Part shown: in pieces, positions 25,490-34,029 of the stretch | Layout: every line of letters begins with the position of its first letter | How positions within the stretch are numbered: position 1 is the first letter of the stretch | Assembly (NCBI RefSeq): GCF_022829545.1 | Contig: NZ_JAKSYM010000175.1 | Location: 1-64,000, forward strand | Direction: 5' to 3' | Length of the DNA stretch: 64,000 nucleotides | DNA from: Methylobacterium sp. J-030 | GTDB lineage: Bacteria > Pseudomonadota > Alphaproteobacteria > Rhizobiales > Beijerinckiaceae | Made by a program: the position numbers and the translations under genes | Notes under the pieces: generated by a model | Databases searched by the model: none | The model's input: only the letters and a program-made list of their open reading frames with translations | What the model was told of the DNA's origin: nothing

Positions 25490-25573
25490 CGTCCGCGGAT
25501 CGGGTCGGATCGGCCGCCGCGGCGTCGGGACCGGCGGGCGGACGCCCCGTCCGATCGCGGCTGAGCCCGGGCC

Positions 25574-26386
25574 ATGGATCCGGGTCGATGCCCCGAGGCT
25601 CGGAACCGTCCCGAGTCCATGCGGTTCTTCCATCGGACCATGACTGGCGCCCCGGGGCAGATCGTGCGTGACCGCAGGCCAGTCTCACGCCGCTTCCTGC
25701 TCCAATCCGGAGGCGTGGCGGCCACCGGCATCCTCCTCGGGATCCGAGGCGCCGCAGGCGCGGAGGCGAACGCCCCGACGGGTCGTCGGCCGACCACCCT
25801 CGATCCCGATTACTTCAAGGGCATGTACGCCACCGAGTCGGACCCTTGGAAGTTCGCCACGAGCCCGTACGAGCGCGACAAGTACGCGGCCACGCTCGCC
25901 GCCCTGCCGCGCACCCACTACGCGTCCGCCCTGGATGTCGGATGCTCCATCGGCGTGTTCACCCATCAGCTCTGCCCGCGCTGCGATGCGCTGATCGGGC
26001 TCGACGTGGTTCCCTCGGTGCTGGATGCGGCGCGGGCGCGCTGTGCCGATTGCCCGAACGCGCGCTTCATGCTCGCTGCCGTTCCGGGAACATGGCCGGC
26101 GGGGCAGTTCGACCTCATCGTGATCTCGGAGGTCGCCTACTACCTCGACCGCCCCGACCTCGCCCGCCTGGTGGCACGGGTCGAGGGGGCGGTCCTGCCG
26201 GAGGCGGACATCGTGCTGGTCCATTGGCTCGGCGTCACCCACTACCCGCTGTCCGGTGACGACGCGGCCGAGGGCTTCATTGCGGGCGCCCGCGATTTCG
26301 CCCGGGTCCTGACACAGGCGCGAACCGCCGAGTACCGTCTCGACGTGCTGCGGGTGACCAAGCCCGGCGCGTCGTCCGGTCGGTGA
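25574..26386 (+). CDS. NodS-like SAM-dependent methyltransferase with a Tat-like N-terminal leader
   Basis: 270 residues. The C-terminal two thirds match the NodS-type class I methyltransferase: DPWKFATSPYERDKYAATLA, the SAM-binding motif I ALDVGCSIGVFTHQL, LIGLDVVPSVLDAARARC, and the post-I region FDLIVISEVAYYLDRPDL. Unusually, residues 33-62 read RRPVSRRFLLQSGG followed by a hydrophobic VAATGILLGI and an Ala-rich stretch ending AEA, a classic twin-arginine signal. Candidate starts are 25574, 25619 and 25640; all keep the leader. A periplasmic SAM enzyme would lack its cosubstrate, so the leader may be uncleaved, a membrane tether or vestigial. It is back-to-back with the permease stop at 26387. 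Confidence 0.8.
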   Translation: MDPGRCPEARNRPESMRFFHRTMTGAPGQIVRDRRPVSRRFLLQSGGVAATGILLGIRGAAGAEANAPTGRRPTTLDPDYFKGMYATESDPWKFATSPYERDKYAATLAALPRTHYASALDVGCSIGVFTHQLCPRCDALIGLDVVPSVLDAARARCADCPNARFMLAAVPGTWPAGQFDLIVISEVAYYLDRPDLARLVARVEGAVLPEADIVLVHWLGVTHYPLSGDDAAEGFIAGARDFARVLTQARTAEYRLDVLRVTKPGASSGR

Positions 26387-27715
26387 TCACCGCCGCGCGT
26401 AGACGCGGGCGATACCGTACAGCGCGAGGCCGAGGAGCATCACCGCGAGGCCGCCCAGCGATTGCATCGGCCGCGCGGTGACGAGGTGGACCAGCATGAA
26501 CGCGGTCACGCCGAGGAAGAGGATCGGCGTGACGGGATAGCCCCAGGCGCGATACGGCCGTGGCAGGTCCGGCCGCGTGATCCGCAGCTTGATCAGGCCG
26601 AGCACCGCCAGGAACGAGCACAGGATGAGGCTGAACTGGATGAACTCCAGGACCGCCTCGTAGCTCTGCGTCAGCAGCAGGAGGCTGGCCACACCGCACT
26701 GGAGGAGGATCGCGCGCGCCGGCACGCCGCCGCGCGTGCGACGCGCGAAGACGCGCAACAGCCGCACATCCTCGCCCATCGTGACCGTGACGCTGGGGCC
26801 GATCCACATCATCGCGCCGATCGTCGGGATCAGGCCGACACAGATCACCGCGCCGGCGAGGCGGCCGCCCTCCGCGCCGAAGACATGGCGGCCGCTGATC
26901 ATCGCGACGTCGATCTGCCCGGCGAGTGCGGGCAGCGGGGTGGTGTGGAGGAACACCGCATTCAGCGCGACGTAGAGCACGATCACGAGGCTCGTCCCGA
27001 GAAACAGCGCCCTGGGCAGGGTCGAATGCGGGTCGGCCAGATCGCCGGCGATGTACGTCGCGGCGTTCCAGCCCGAATAGGCATACATCACGAAGACGAG
27101 GCTGACGGCGAAGCCGGCGGTGAACACCTGCGCCGGATCGAACGCGCGCGGCGAGAAGCTGATCGCCGGCCCGCCCTTCGAAGCGAGGCCGGCGCCGATG
27201 AAGGCCACGATCAGCACCAGCTTCAGCAGCGTCGAACCGATCTGGAACGCCGCCCCGAAGCGCCCGCCCGTCAGGCGGATGGCGGTGACGACCCAGATGA
27301 CCGCAAGCCCGAGGGGAACCGCCGGTGCAGCCGGGTGGAAGGCTTTCGCGTATTGGCCGAACGCCATCGCGGCCAGCGCCACGGGCGCGGCGAAGCCGAC
27401 GGTGGCCGAGAGCCAGCCCGCCATGAAGCCGAGGGCCGGTCCGTAAGCGCGGGTGAGGAAGTTGTATTCGCCGCTCGAGCGGGGAAACATCGTGGCCAGT
27501 TCGGCGTAGCTGAACGCCCCGCAGAGCGCGACGAGCCCGCCGACGCCCCACAGCAACAGCAGCCCGAAGCCGGACTGGATGTCCGTCACCTGGAACCCGA
27601 GGCTGGTGAACACCCCGACGCCGATCATGTCGGCGACCACGAGGGCCGTTGCCGCCGGCGTCGTGACGCTCGGCGCCGGCCGTTCGGTCGATGGGCCGGG
27701 CGCGACGTCAGTCAT
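26387..27715 (-). CDS. APC-superfamily amino-acid permease
   Basis: 442 residues with about 12 hydrophobic segments. VVADMIGVGVFTSLGFQVTD in TM1 carries the GxG break that contacts the amino-acid backbone. TM2 contains FSYAELATMFPRSSGEYNFL, the consensus amphipathic region of LAT/GABA-type permeases. It imports or exchanges amino acids or amines at the inner membrane. It stands alone on the minus strand, ending exactly at the methyltransferase stop. The substrate is undefined. Confidence 0.9.
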   Translation of the reverse strand: MTDVAPGPSTERPAPSVTTPAATALVVADMIGVGVFTSLGFQVTDIQSGFGLLLLWGVGGLVALCGAFSYAELATMFPRSSGEYNFLTRAYGPALGFMAGWLSATVGFAAPVALAAMAFGQYAKAFHPAAPAVPLGLAVIWVVTAIRLTGGRFGAAFQIGSTLLKLVLIVAFIGAGLASKGGPAISFSPRAFDPAQVFTAGFAVSLVFVMYAYSGWNAATYIAGDLADPHSTLPRALFLGTSLVIVLYVALNAVFLHTTPLPALAGQIDVAMISGRHVFGAEGGRLAGAVICVGLIPTIGAMMWIGPSVTVTMGEDVRLLRVFARRTRGGVPARAILLQCGVASLLLLTQSYEAVLEFIQFSLILCSFLAVLGLIKLRITRPDLPRPYRAWGYPVTPILFLGVTAFMLVHLVTARPMQSLGGLAVMLLGLALYGIARVYARR

Positions 27716-27861
27716 GGCTCATGCCCGAGATGGTTGATGCCCGCCCGGCTCCATGCCGAGGCGGATCCGCCGATGCCGCACCGCGCGCCCAGGCCGATCC
27801 GCCATCGCGATTCCCGCTCCCGACGCACGGCCCGGGCGGACCGCGCGGGACGGGGATCCGC

Positions 27862-28185
27862 CTATTCGGCCTTGCGATGCCCGCGCCCGTGTTGATCCTT
27901 GGCAGCACCGATCGCCGCGGCGGCGTCCTTCTCGGCTTTCCCCGCCGTTGCCGTGCTCGTCGCCGCGTCGTCGGTGGCGCCGGCCGGCGCGCTGGAGGCG
28001 GCCGATTTCGGGTGTCCCTTGCCCTCCGTCGGCGTCTCGACCTTACCGCCCTCCAAGACGGCCGGGTGGCCGGCATCGGCCTTGGCGCTTCCCGCCGCCT
28101 GGACCTCGGCCGCCTTCTTCTCCTGCGCACTCATCGTCGAATGCTGCTGACCGTCGCCGGACCGGCCCTTTGCGGGGTTCGACAT
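27862..28185 (-). CDS. Small hydrophilic Ala/Lys-rich protein
   Basis: 107 residues, with a very strong GGAGGAGG ribosome site just before the ATG at 28185, so expression is likely despite low complexity. The composition is Ala, Lys, Gly, Asp and Thr with no hydrophobic core and no signal peptide; the segment KKAAEVQAAGSAKADAGH is typical. It is probably disordered. Proteins of this kind in Methylobacterium are often stress-related, but nothing specific can be claimed. I do not recognise a named family. Confidence 0.6.
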   Translation of the reverse strand: MSNPAKGRSGDGQQHSTMSAQEKKAAEVQAAGSAKADAGHPAVLEGGKVETPTEGKGHPKSAASSAPAGATDDAATSTATAGKAEKDAAAAIGAAKDQHGRGHRKAE

Positions 28186-28510
28186 CGTGACCTCCTCCTG
28201 TCGTGGTCACGCGGCAACCGGTGACCGCGGTCGCGGTTCGACCGAAGCCGTCCCGTGCGACGAATGGCCGAACGTGGTCCGCCCCCCGGGCAGGATGAGA
28301 CGGTGCGCCGGGCCTGCCCCGCGCCGACGCGACGGCCGCCACGCGGCGGTGGCGACGACGGGCTGCGCGTTTTTGCCCCAAGTCTCCGGCGATCTGCGAA
28401 GCCGCGTCAGGACCTAGTTCAGTCCGCGAGCCCTCTCGCCGGCTGCCTCCGGTTCTCCGCCGGCCGAGCTTCCGCCAGGCGCAGATTCTCCCTCGTCCGA
28501 GGCTACAGCC
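28186..28510. other. 325-bp intergenic region between divergent small genes
   Basis: No convincing reading frame. It must hold the promoters for the hydrophilic protein (minus) and the secreted protein (plus). I see no strong palindrome and no good -35/-10 pair; a T-run (CGTTTTTGCC) lies near 28370. Confidence 0.5.
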
Positions 28511-28789
28511 ATGCGCCTTCTTCCTGTCGGTCTGATCGCCCTCGCCATGACGGCAACGCCCGCTTTCGCGTTGAACGCCGGGGATTCCATGCAGGATTGG
28601 GCCGGGGCCTCGTCTGCGGACAAGGAGACCCTCCTGCGCAAGCTGGACGCGGCGAGCGGCGGGGATGCGTCCCGGGAGCGCGTGCGCTCTTGCCTCGACG
28701 ACACGTCACGCGCGACCGGCCACGCGAATCTGCCGATCTCCGAGGTGGCGAAGGCTTGCTCCGAACAGGATGCCCGAGAGAATATCTGA
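28511..28789 (+). CDS. Small secreted protein of unknown function
   Basis: 92 residues. A Sec signal peptide (MRLLPVGLIALAMTATPAFA) is followed by a mature 72-residue helical, charged protein with two cysteines (SCLDD and ACSEQ) that could form one disulfide in the periplasm. ADKETLLRKLDAASGG and PISEVAKACSEQ look like amphipathic helices. I do not recognise the family. It stands alone between two divergent or convergent units. Confidence 0.65.
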   Translation: MRLLPVGLIALAMTATPAFALNAGDSMQDWAGASSADKETLLRKLDAASGGDASRERVRSCLDDTSRATGHANLPISEVAKACSEQDARENI

Positions 28790-28889
28790 TCCCCTCGCGT
28801 CGTTCGTGCCGCCCGGCCAGCGGCAGCCGCGTCGCCCGCGGGTCTGATCCTCACGGGTCGACGCGGGCCGCTCCGGGCGGCCGCACCGG

Positions 28890-29579
28890 CTACCACGGCA
28901 CCGTCGCGCCCGTGTAGTCGAGGAACCTGCAGCCGCGCAGGCCGCGCTGGTCCTCGACGACGGCGACGGTTCCGCGGACGCTGGTATCCACATCGAGCGT
29001 CGCGCGACGGCCACCGAGATCCGTTCGCACCCATCCCGGGTGCATGAGGAGGACGCCCCATCGCGCCCCGGAATGCTGGCCCGCGAAGGACCGCGCCAAG
29101 GTGTTCAGGGCCGCCTTGCTCGCCCTGTAGCTCCCCCAACCGCCGCCGCGATTGAGGGAAACCGAACCCAGCTTCGAGGTCATCAGGACGATGAGGCCAT
29201 CCTCGGCGATGCACCGGTGGAACGCCTCGGCCAGACGAATCGGGCTCAGGGCGTTCGTCTGGTAGATCGCGGTTGCGACGTCGCGGGGCATCTGCCCCGC
29301 GGGAATGCCCGCCTGCGTCGCGACACCGGCCACGACGAAGACGACGTCGAACGCCGGCCTGTCGGTGCAGGACCTCTTGAGCCCGGCGACGGCGGCGTCA
29401 TCGTCGATATCGATCCCGGTTACGATGCGCAGGGGGCCGGCATTCACCAGGTCCGTGAGGGCAGCGGACGGCGTGCGGACGGTGGCGGTCACATCCCATC
29501 CGCGTTCGAGGAAGCGTCGGACGAGGCCCAGGCCAAGGCCCCGCGAAGCCCCGACGATCAGGGCGCGACGCCCGCTCAT
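28890..29579 (-). CDS. Short-chain dehydrogenase/reductase
   Basis: 229 residues from the ATG at 29579, which overlaps the DHH gene stop (ATGA). The Rossmann glycine motif is LIVGASRGLGLGLV. The catalytic pair is in GGWGSYRASKAALNTLARSF (Tyr-x3-Lys as YRASK), with MTSKLGSVSL providing the serine. It resembles C-factor/CsgA-like SDRs that use NAD(P)(H) on small carbonyls. It is last in the minus-strand group with the DHH phosphoesterase. Confidence 0.85.
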   Translation of the reverse strand: MSGRRALIVGASRGLGLGLVRRFLERGWDVTATVRTPSAALTDLVNAGPLRIVTGIDIDDDAAVAGLKRSCTDRPAFDVVFVVAGVATQAGIPAGQMPRDVATAIYQTNALSPIRLAEAFHRCIAEDGLIVLMTSKLGSVSLNRGGGWGSYRASKAALNTLARSFAGQHSGARWGVLLMHPGWVRTDLGGRRATLDVDTSVRGTVAVVEDQRGLRGCRFLDYTGATVPW

Positions 29580-30664
29580 GCCGCCTGCGCCTCCGGTCCG
29601 AAACCGAGCGCGGCCACGAAGCGATTCCAAGTGTCCGCACGGACCTGGCCGCCGGTGGCCCGGCGATGCCCCTGGGCGAACTGATCGTCCGGCCCGAGTT
29701 CCGGCGCACGCTCTCGGAGGAACGTGATCAGGTCCGGGACTGACGCGCTGCGGGCTGCGAAGTGCACGTAGCCGGGGCGGAAACCCAGATTGGCGCCGAT
29801 CACCACCTGCCGCCGCAGCCGGCCGGTCCAGGATTGCGCCAGGAGCGGATGAATCTGGCAGGGCGATCGGCAGAGCACCAGGGCCACCGGCCCGGCGAAG
29901 CGTGGGGGGACGCCCCGCGCTGCATCCAGGGCGGCTCGGACCTCGGTGCGGGCTGCGCGCAGCGTCGTGGCATCCGGATCGGTGCCCGCGATGACCGCCG
30001 CAGGGCCCGGCGCGCGCAAGAGCAGCCGCAGGGCTGGCCCCGCATCTCCGGACGCCGAGCGTCGGGGTGCGTTGAGAAGGCTCACGGCCTCGCGGAGCGC
30101 CTTGGCGGTGTGGGTCTTCCGCAGGGGTGCCATGACGTCGGGGAAGTCGCTGCTGGCGCCACGCGCGCCGAGATCGCCGACGAGGCCGATTCCGGCGAGC
30201 CAGGCGAGATCACGCGCCTCACCCAGCGCCGCCGCACAGGCATGGGCGAGGAGGCTGGAGGTCGGAATCGGCAGGTCCTCGTGACCACTGATGACCGTCG
30301 TTCCGGCGGAATCGGGCAGGGAGCGGGGAACATGGTGATCGACCAGCACCGTCGGCACGCCGGGCACGATGTCCCCCGCCTGAATCCCGAGGTCGGTTAC
30401 CACGATCCCCCCCGGACGACGGGACGCGAGCGATTCCCGGGTCGCGGGCGACCACGCCGACGCGCCCCGGCCGATCACCTGCACGTCGACAGGGCCATAT
30501 CCGGCACGCGCGAGGGCGCGGCCGAAGATCGCCCCGGCCGACACGCCGTCGGCATCGTCGTGGCAGAGGACCACCGGCGGATTTGAGCCGAAGCCCGTGA
30601 GTGCACGGGCGAAGGCGGCCCCATGGGCGGCTAAGTCCGTCATTGTCCGTCGATCCCGGTGCAA
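29576..30664 (-). CDS. DHH-family phosphoesterase (RecJ-like)
   Basis: 362 residues from a TTG at 30664 that has GGGGAG seven bases upstream; an ATG at 30643 in the same frame lacks a good ribosome site. Metal-binding motifs of the DHH domain are HDDADGVSAG, VTDLGIQ and the eponymous VLVDHHVP. The DHHA1 domain ends with GANLGFRPGYVHFAAR and GHRRATGGQV. It is shorter than RecJ (about 560) and lacks the OB domain, so it may be a nanoRNase or cyclic-nucleotide-type or archaeal-RecJ-like enzyme. It acts on single-stranded nucleic acid or small phosphodiesters with Mn2+. Confidence 0.85.
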   Translation of the reverse strand: MHRDRRTMTDLAAHGAAFARALTGFGSNPPVVLCHDDADGVSAGAIFGRALARAGYGPVDVQVIGRGASAWSPATRESLASRRPGGIVVTDLGIQAGDIVPGVPTVLVDHHVPRSLPDSAGTTVISGHEDLPIPTSSLLAHACAAALGEARDLAWLAGIGLVGDLGARGASSDFPDVMAPLRKTHTAKALREAVSLLNAPRRSASGDAGPALRLLLRAPGPAAVIAGTDPDATTLRAARTEVRAALDAARGVPPRFAGPVALVLCRSPCQIHPLLAQSWTGRLRRQVVIGANLGFRPGYVHFAARSASVPDLITFLRERAPELGPDDQFAQGHRRATGGQVRADTWNRFVAALGFGPEAQAA

Positions 30665-30803
30665 GTGCCGTCTCCCCGGCCTCCCGCGCCATCGCGGACC
30701 GGCCGGAGCTTGTCTCGAACAACCGCGGGCCGCCGGGCTTGGCGTGGCCGGCGACGATCGGCCACCCGGCGATGGGGAGCATTCCGGTGCCGAAGGCGGG
30801 CGT

Positions 30804-30995
30804 TCAGTCGGCCGCGACCGAGACCTGGTCCGCGATACCGTCGGTCTTGCCGCTCAGGCCCGGCACCTCATCGAGCTGTCGCAGGCTGGTGAACCGACCG
30901 CGTTCCTCGCGGTAGCGCACGATCTCGAATCCGTGGCCCTTCAGAGCCGGCACGCTGTCCAGTTCGTCCGCCGTCGCCGTGTTCAGATCGATCAC
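30804..30995 (-). CDS. Tiny helix-hairpin-helix (ComEA-type) DNA-binding domain protein
   Basis: 63 residues from a GTG at 30995 preceded by GGAGGGGG. It begins IDLNTATADELDSVPALKGH, the classic start of the ComEA-like HhH domain, and continues to LRQLDEVPGLSGKTDG, the second hairpin. There is no signal peptide or other domain, so it is a free-standing HhH, which usually binds the DNA backbone without sequence preference. It lies between the hydratase and the DHH phosphoesterase on the same strand, and an accessory role for the latter is possible. Confidence 0.75.
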   Translation of the reverse strand: MIDLNTATADELDSVPALKGHGFEIVRYREERGRFTSLRQLDEVPGLSGKTDGIADQVSVAAD

Positions 30996-31131
30996 CGTAT
31001 GCCCCCTCCGCTGCGGACCAACGCGTCTCGGCTCCCCCGGCCGCTCCGGGAGATCGTCCCGCCTCGGGCGGAGGCCGCGCGTCGGGCTGCCTCCCCGAGG
31101 TAGGTGGATTGCGCCGGCGTGCGAAGGCGGC

Positions 31132-32031
31132 TCATGCATCCTGCGCTCGGCCGGTCGCCGCGTGCAGAAGTCTCGGCACCTCGCCCGACAATTCCCGGGC
31201 GAGGAAGCCGACCGGGCCGACCGACGCCGCCAGGCGCTTTCCGGCCTCCCCGTGCAGGAAGACGCTCCACAGGGCAGCCGTCAGCGGCTCCGCGCCGCGG
31301 GCGAGCAGACCGGCGACGAGGCCCGCGAGCGCGTCCCCGGAGCCGGACGTGGCCAACCCGACGCCGCCGCCTTCGTAGAGCCAGCGGGCGCCATGCGGGT
31401 CCACGATCCAGGTCCGGGCTCCCTTCATCACCACGACCACCTGGAGCAGGTCGGCGGCGGCCAGCGCCGCGTCGAGGGGATCCGCCTCCACGGCGTCCCG
31501 GCTCCGATCCAGCAATTGCGCCATCTCGCCGGCATGGGGCGTGATCACCACCCGGCCCGCATGGCCGCGAACCGCATCAGCATGCGCGGCGAGGGCGCAA
31601 ATGGCGGCGGCATCGAGGACGAAGCTGGCCGTTGGGAGCGCCTGCAGAAGTTCGACGGCCATCGCGGTCGTCGGCTTGCTGCCGATCAGGCCGGGCCCGA
31701 CCAGGAGGGCATCGCAGCCCGCCGCCCCCGTGCGCAGGCATTCCAGGGCCCGCTCACCGTCGATGCCGCCGTCGGAGGTCTCGGGGAGGCCGATCACCAT
31801 GGCCTCCGGCACGGCCAGGGCCATGCCGACGGCCGCGCTCTCGGCCGTGGCGATCTTCAGCTTGCCGGCCCCGGCACGCAGCGCCGCCACGCCGGCCAAC
31901 AGAGCGGCACCCGGGACCGAGGCCGAGCCTCCGAGGATGAGCGCGCTGCCGCGGTCATCCTTGCTGCCCTCCCGGGGGATCGGGAGCGGGCGCCCCGTGA
32001 GACTCGCGGCCGTCAGCAGGGTGGGATTCAT
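31132..32031 (-). CDS. nnrD: ADP-dependent NAD(P)H-hydrate dehydratase
   Basis: 299 residues, the stand-alone C-terminal YjeF module without the NnrE epimerase half. Ribokinase-like signatures: DDRGSALILGGSASVPGAA, FVLDAAAICALA, RVVITPHAGEMAQLL, VVVVMKGARTWI and the phosphate loop GLATSGSGDALAGLVAGLLA with the catalytic aspartate. It repairs S-NAD(P)HX to NAD(P)H using ADP. The start overlaps the histidine-phosphatase stop (ATGA). The epimerase partner is not encoded in this window. Confidence 0.88.
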   Translation of the reverse strand: MNPTLLTAASLTGRPLPIPREGSKDDRGSALILGGSASVPGAALLAGVAALRAGAGKLKIATAESAAVGMALAVPEAMVIGLPETSDGGIDGERALECLRTGAAGCDALLVGPGLIGSKPTTAMAVELLQALPTASFVLDAAAICALAAHADAVRGHAGRVVITPHAGEMAQLLDRSRDAVEADPLDAALAAADLLQVVVVMKGARTWIVDPHGARWLYEGGGVGLATSGSGDALAGLVAGLLARGAEPLTAALWSVFLHGEAGKRLAASVGPVGFLARELSGEVPRLLHAATGRAQDA

Positions 32032-32792
32032 CGGGCTGCCACGTTCGCGTCGGGCTCGGAGGTGACGGCAGCGCCGGCGTCGGCGATCGGGGCGACGACG
32101 TTGTATCGCTCCAGTGCCAGCGCCCCGGTGCGCGCCGCACGGGGATCCAGGGCGTATTCCGTGACCGAGCAGTTGGCGACATCGCCCGCGGCGTCGATGG
32201 CGAGGATCTCCGCCTCGGTCATGTCCTCGATCAGGTAGCGCAGGCACAGCACCACGACCTGATGCGCGACGATCAGAACCCGCCGCTCAGCGTGATGCAG
32301 CGCGATCGTATCGAGGGCGCTGCGGAGGCGCAGGATCACGTCGCACCAGCTCTCGCCGGATGGGGGCCGATGATAGAATTTGCCGAGGCGCCGTCTCATC
32401 GCGGCCTGCTCAGGATGCAACGCCTCGACCCCAGTCCGCGTCAGCCGGTCGAGGATGCCGAGTTCCCGCTCGCGCAGGCGCTCGTCGATCGTGGGGGGCG
32501 GTGCGTCCGGCGCCACGCCGCCGGCGGCGTGGATGCGTCCGGCGGTCTGCCTGGCCCGGAGGTAGGGCGACGTCAGCACGATGTCGGGCCTGGTGCCGGC
32601 CGGCAATCCGGCAAACCAGCGTCCGACGGCGTCGGCCTGGCGCCCGCCCTGCGTGCTGAGGGGAACATCCACATCCCGCTCGGCGATGTCGATCCGCGCC
32701 GCGTTCGCGCTGTGGGCCGCATCGGCCGCGACGTTGCCGGCGCTCTGGCCGTGCCGCACGATCCATAGCCGGCTCGGCCAGCGCTGCCGCAT
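32028..32792 (-). CDS. Histidine phosphatase (phosphoglycerate mutase-like)
   Basis: 254 residues. The catalytic motif LWIVRHGQSAGN (His14) is followed by LTSPYLRARQTAGRI (Arg), ERLRERELGILDRL (acid) and VLIVAHQVVVLCLRYLI (second catalytic His). GESWCDVILRLRSALD fits the fructose-2,6-bisphosphatase-like branch. It removes phosphate from a small metabolite in the cytoplasm. It is first in the minus-strand group that continues with nnrD, suggesting a metabolite-repair theme. The substrate is unknown. Confidence 0.87.
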   Translation of the reverse strand: MRQRWPSRLWIVRHGQSAGNVAADAAHSANAARIDIAERDVDVPLSTQGGRQADAVGRWFAGLPAGTRPDIVLTSPYLRARQTAGRIHAAGGVAPDAPPPTIDERLRERELGILDRLTRTGVEALHPEQAAMRRRLGKFYHRPPSGESWCDVILRLRSALDTIALHHAERRVLIVAHQVVVLCLRYLIEDMTEAEILAIDAAGDVANCSVTEYALDPRAARTGALALERYNVVAPIADAGAAVTSEPDANVAAR

Positions 32793-33280
32793 GGAATGAG
32801 TGTCCCTCAGGCGTTAGAGCGCTCTCCGCCGAACTGGGCACCGGTTCGGCACTCACAACATAGGCTTAGAGCCGCGCACGAGTCGGGCACGGCTCTCGGC
32901 AACGCCCGCCATGCCTGTCGGTTCGCAACGGCCGCCGGCCTGAGGCGGACGGTCGCGCGGCCCCCGCCCTCTGTTCCTGCGGAGCCCACCTCCTCCGCAA
33001 CCGGGATGGGGATTGCCCCGGCCTCAGGGCGTGCGGTCGCGGGCGGTCGTTCCGTCGCCGGCCGCCGCCAACGGATTACCGCCCATTCGATTCCCGTTCC
33101 GCCGACGGCTCGAGGCGGCCCCTCCGCGACGGCATCGGCGATGAACGGGGCCGGGATGGCCGCCCGAACCCCGCCGGAAAGCTTAACCCATTCTGAACCG
33201 ACCGGTTCAGGCTGCATCGGGGACGCGCCGGCATGCTCCGGCCATCGTCAACGGCGCCCATCGGCGCGAGGAACTCGCAC
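32793..33280. other. Gene-free intergenic stretch with a dispersed repeat
   Basis: 488 bp between divergent units. It holds repeat copy A (32815-32898), then about 380 bp of GC-rich sequence with overlapping frames of poor composition that I do not regard as genes, and the promoter of the DUF2852-like gene. AACCCATTCTGAACCGACCGG near 33186-33206 includes a small AACCG/CGGTT-like arrangement. Confidence 0.5.
32815..32898. repeat. Dispersed intergenic palindromic repeat, copy A
   Basis: Two hairpins in tandem: GCCGAAC / GTTCGGC around TGGGCACCG, then AGAGCCG / CGGCTCT. Similar sequence recurs at 43764-43855 and 59629-59735 (shared core GGGCACCGGTTCGGC or GACGCCGGTTCGGCGC, then GAGAGCCGCGC). 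It starts with TTAGAGCGCTCTCCGCC. It looks like a repetitive extragenic palindrome family. Confidence 0.75.
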
Positions 33281-33703
33281 ATGCCCATCATGCCCTTCAT
33301 CGATGATGCCCTCTATGTCGGCGGCTTTGCCGGCCTCGTCGTCGTGGCGCGGCAGGCCCTCGGCCGGTACGATCTCAGGCTGCCCGGCCTCTCCACCCTC
33401 GAACGCCTGCGCCGGCCTTTCGGGCGTGGCGCTGCGCCCGGCGGACGGCCCAGGTTCACATCGGTCCGTACCAGCGGCAACACCGCCTTCGACGCGTGGC
33501 GCGATGGCGAGATCCGCCGGATCGAGGCGCAGCGCCACGCCCTCGAAACCCGCCTCCAGGATTTTGAGATCTTCGTCGACAGGCTGAAGCGCGCGAAGGA
33601 TCGCACCACCTTCGAGCGCTTCATGGCGGAACATCCCATCGAGGCAGGGTCGGTCGTCGACATCGCCGGAACTGCCGATCACCCCGATCGCCGACCCGGG
33701 TAG
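33281..33703 (+). CDS. DUF2852-like small protein
   Basis: 140 residues from the ATG at 33281, which has AGGA eight bases upstream. The N-terminus has one hydrophobic segment (YVGGFAGLVVVARQALG), then a Pro/Arg/Gly linker. The C-terminal part SGNTAFDAWRDGEIRRIEAQ and FVDRLKRAKDRTTFERFMAE matches the signature I know from DUF2852 proteins (GNxAFDxYRxxxLxRLExE, then RLRFAKDKAEFDxFM). A membrane-anchored coiled-coil is likely. The function of the family is not established. It has no operon partner. Confidence 0.7.
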   Translation: MPIMPFIDDALYVGGFAGLVVVARQALGRYDLRLPGLSTLERLRRPFGRGAAPGGRPRFTSVRTSGNTAFDAWRDGEIRRIEAQRHALETRLQDFEIFVDRLKRAKDRTTFERFMAEHPIEAGSVVDIAGTADHPDRRPG

Positions 33704-34029
33704 CTGCGCCGACGGTTGCACCGGCGGTGCGGGCGGAGCCGGGCTGTTGCCGGACTGCGCTCAGGTCCCGCAGCCCCAGAGGCCCGGCATCGTCGGGACC
33801 GAGGCCGCCGCCATCCGTCAGCTCCATGCCGTGCGGTGACGCGGCGTTCACGCGCGCCGCATCACCGGCGGCGGCTTTTCCAGGGCCCGCCTGCGTGCCT
33901 CCCCGGGGCTGGAAGCCGCCACCCTTCGCCCCGCCGGCGCCGCATCGCGTCGCGGAACGGCGCTTGACGCTGGGATACCGCGCGTGCCCTCCTGTCCGGA
34001 ATAAGAATTTCCGCGGAGGACGGTCTGCC
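33704..34029. other. 326-bp intergenic region upstream of the binding-protein gene
   Basis: No supported gene. A TTGACG box lies near 33964 with GATACC about 13 bp downstream; the AT-rich AATAAGAATTT lies near 34000-34012. A long minus-strand frame across this stretch has biased composition and is judged to be a shadow. Confidence 0.4.

Noticed and set aside
32796..33587. 263-residue plus-strand frame between the phosphatase and DUF2852-like genes
   Set aside because: Ser/Pro/Arg-rich with no fold features and overlaps the better-supported DUF2852-like frame.
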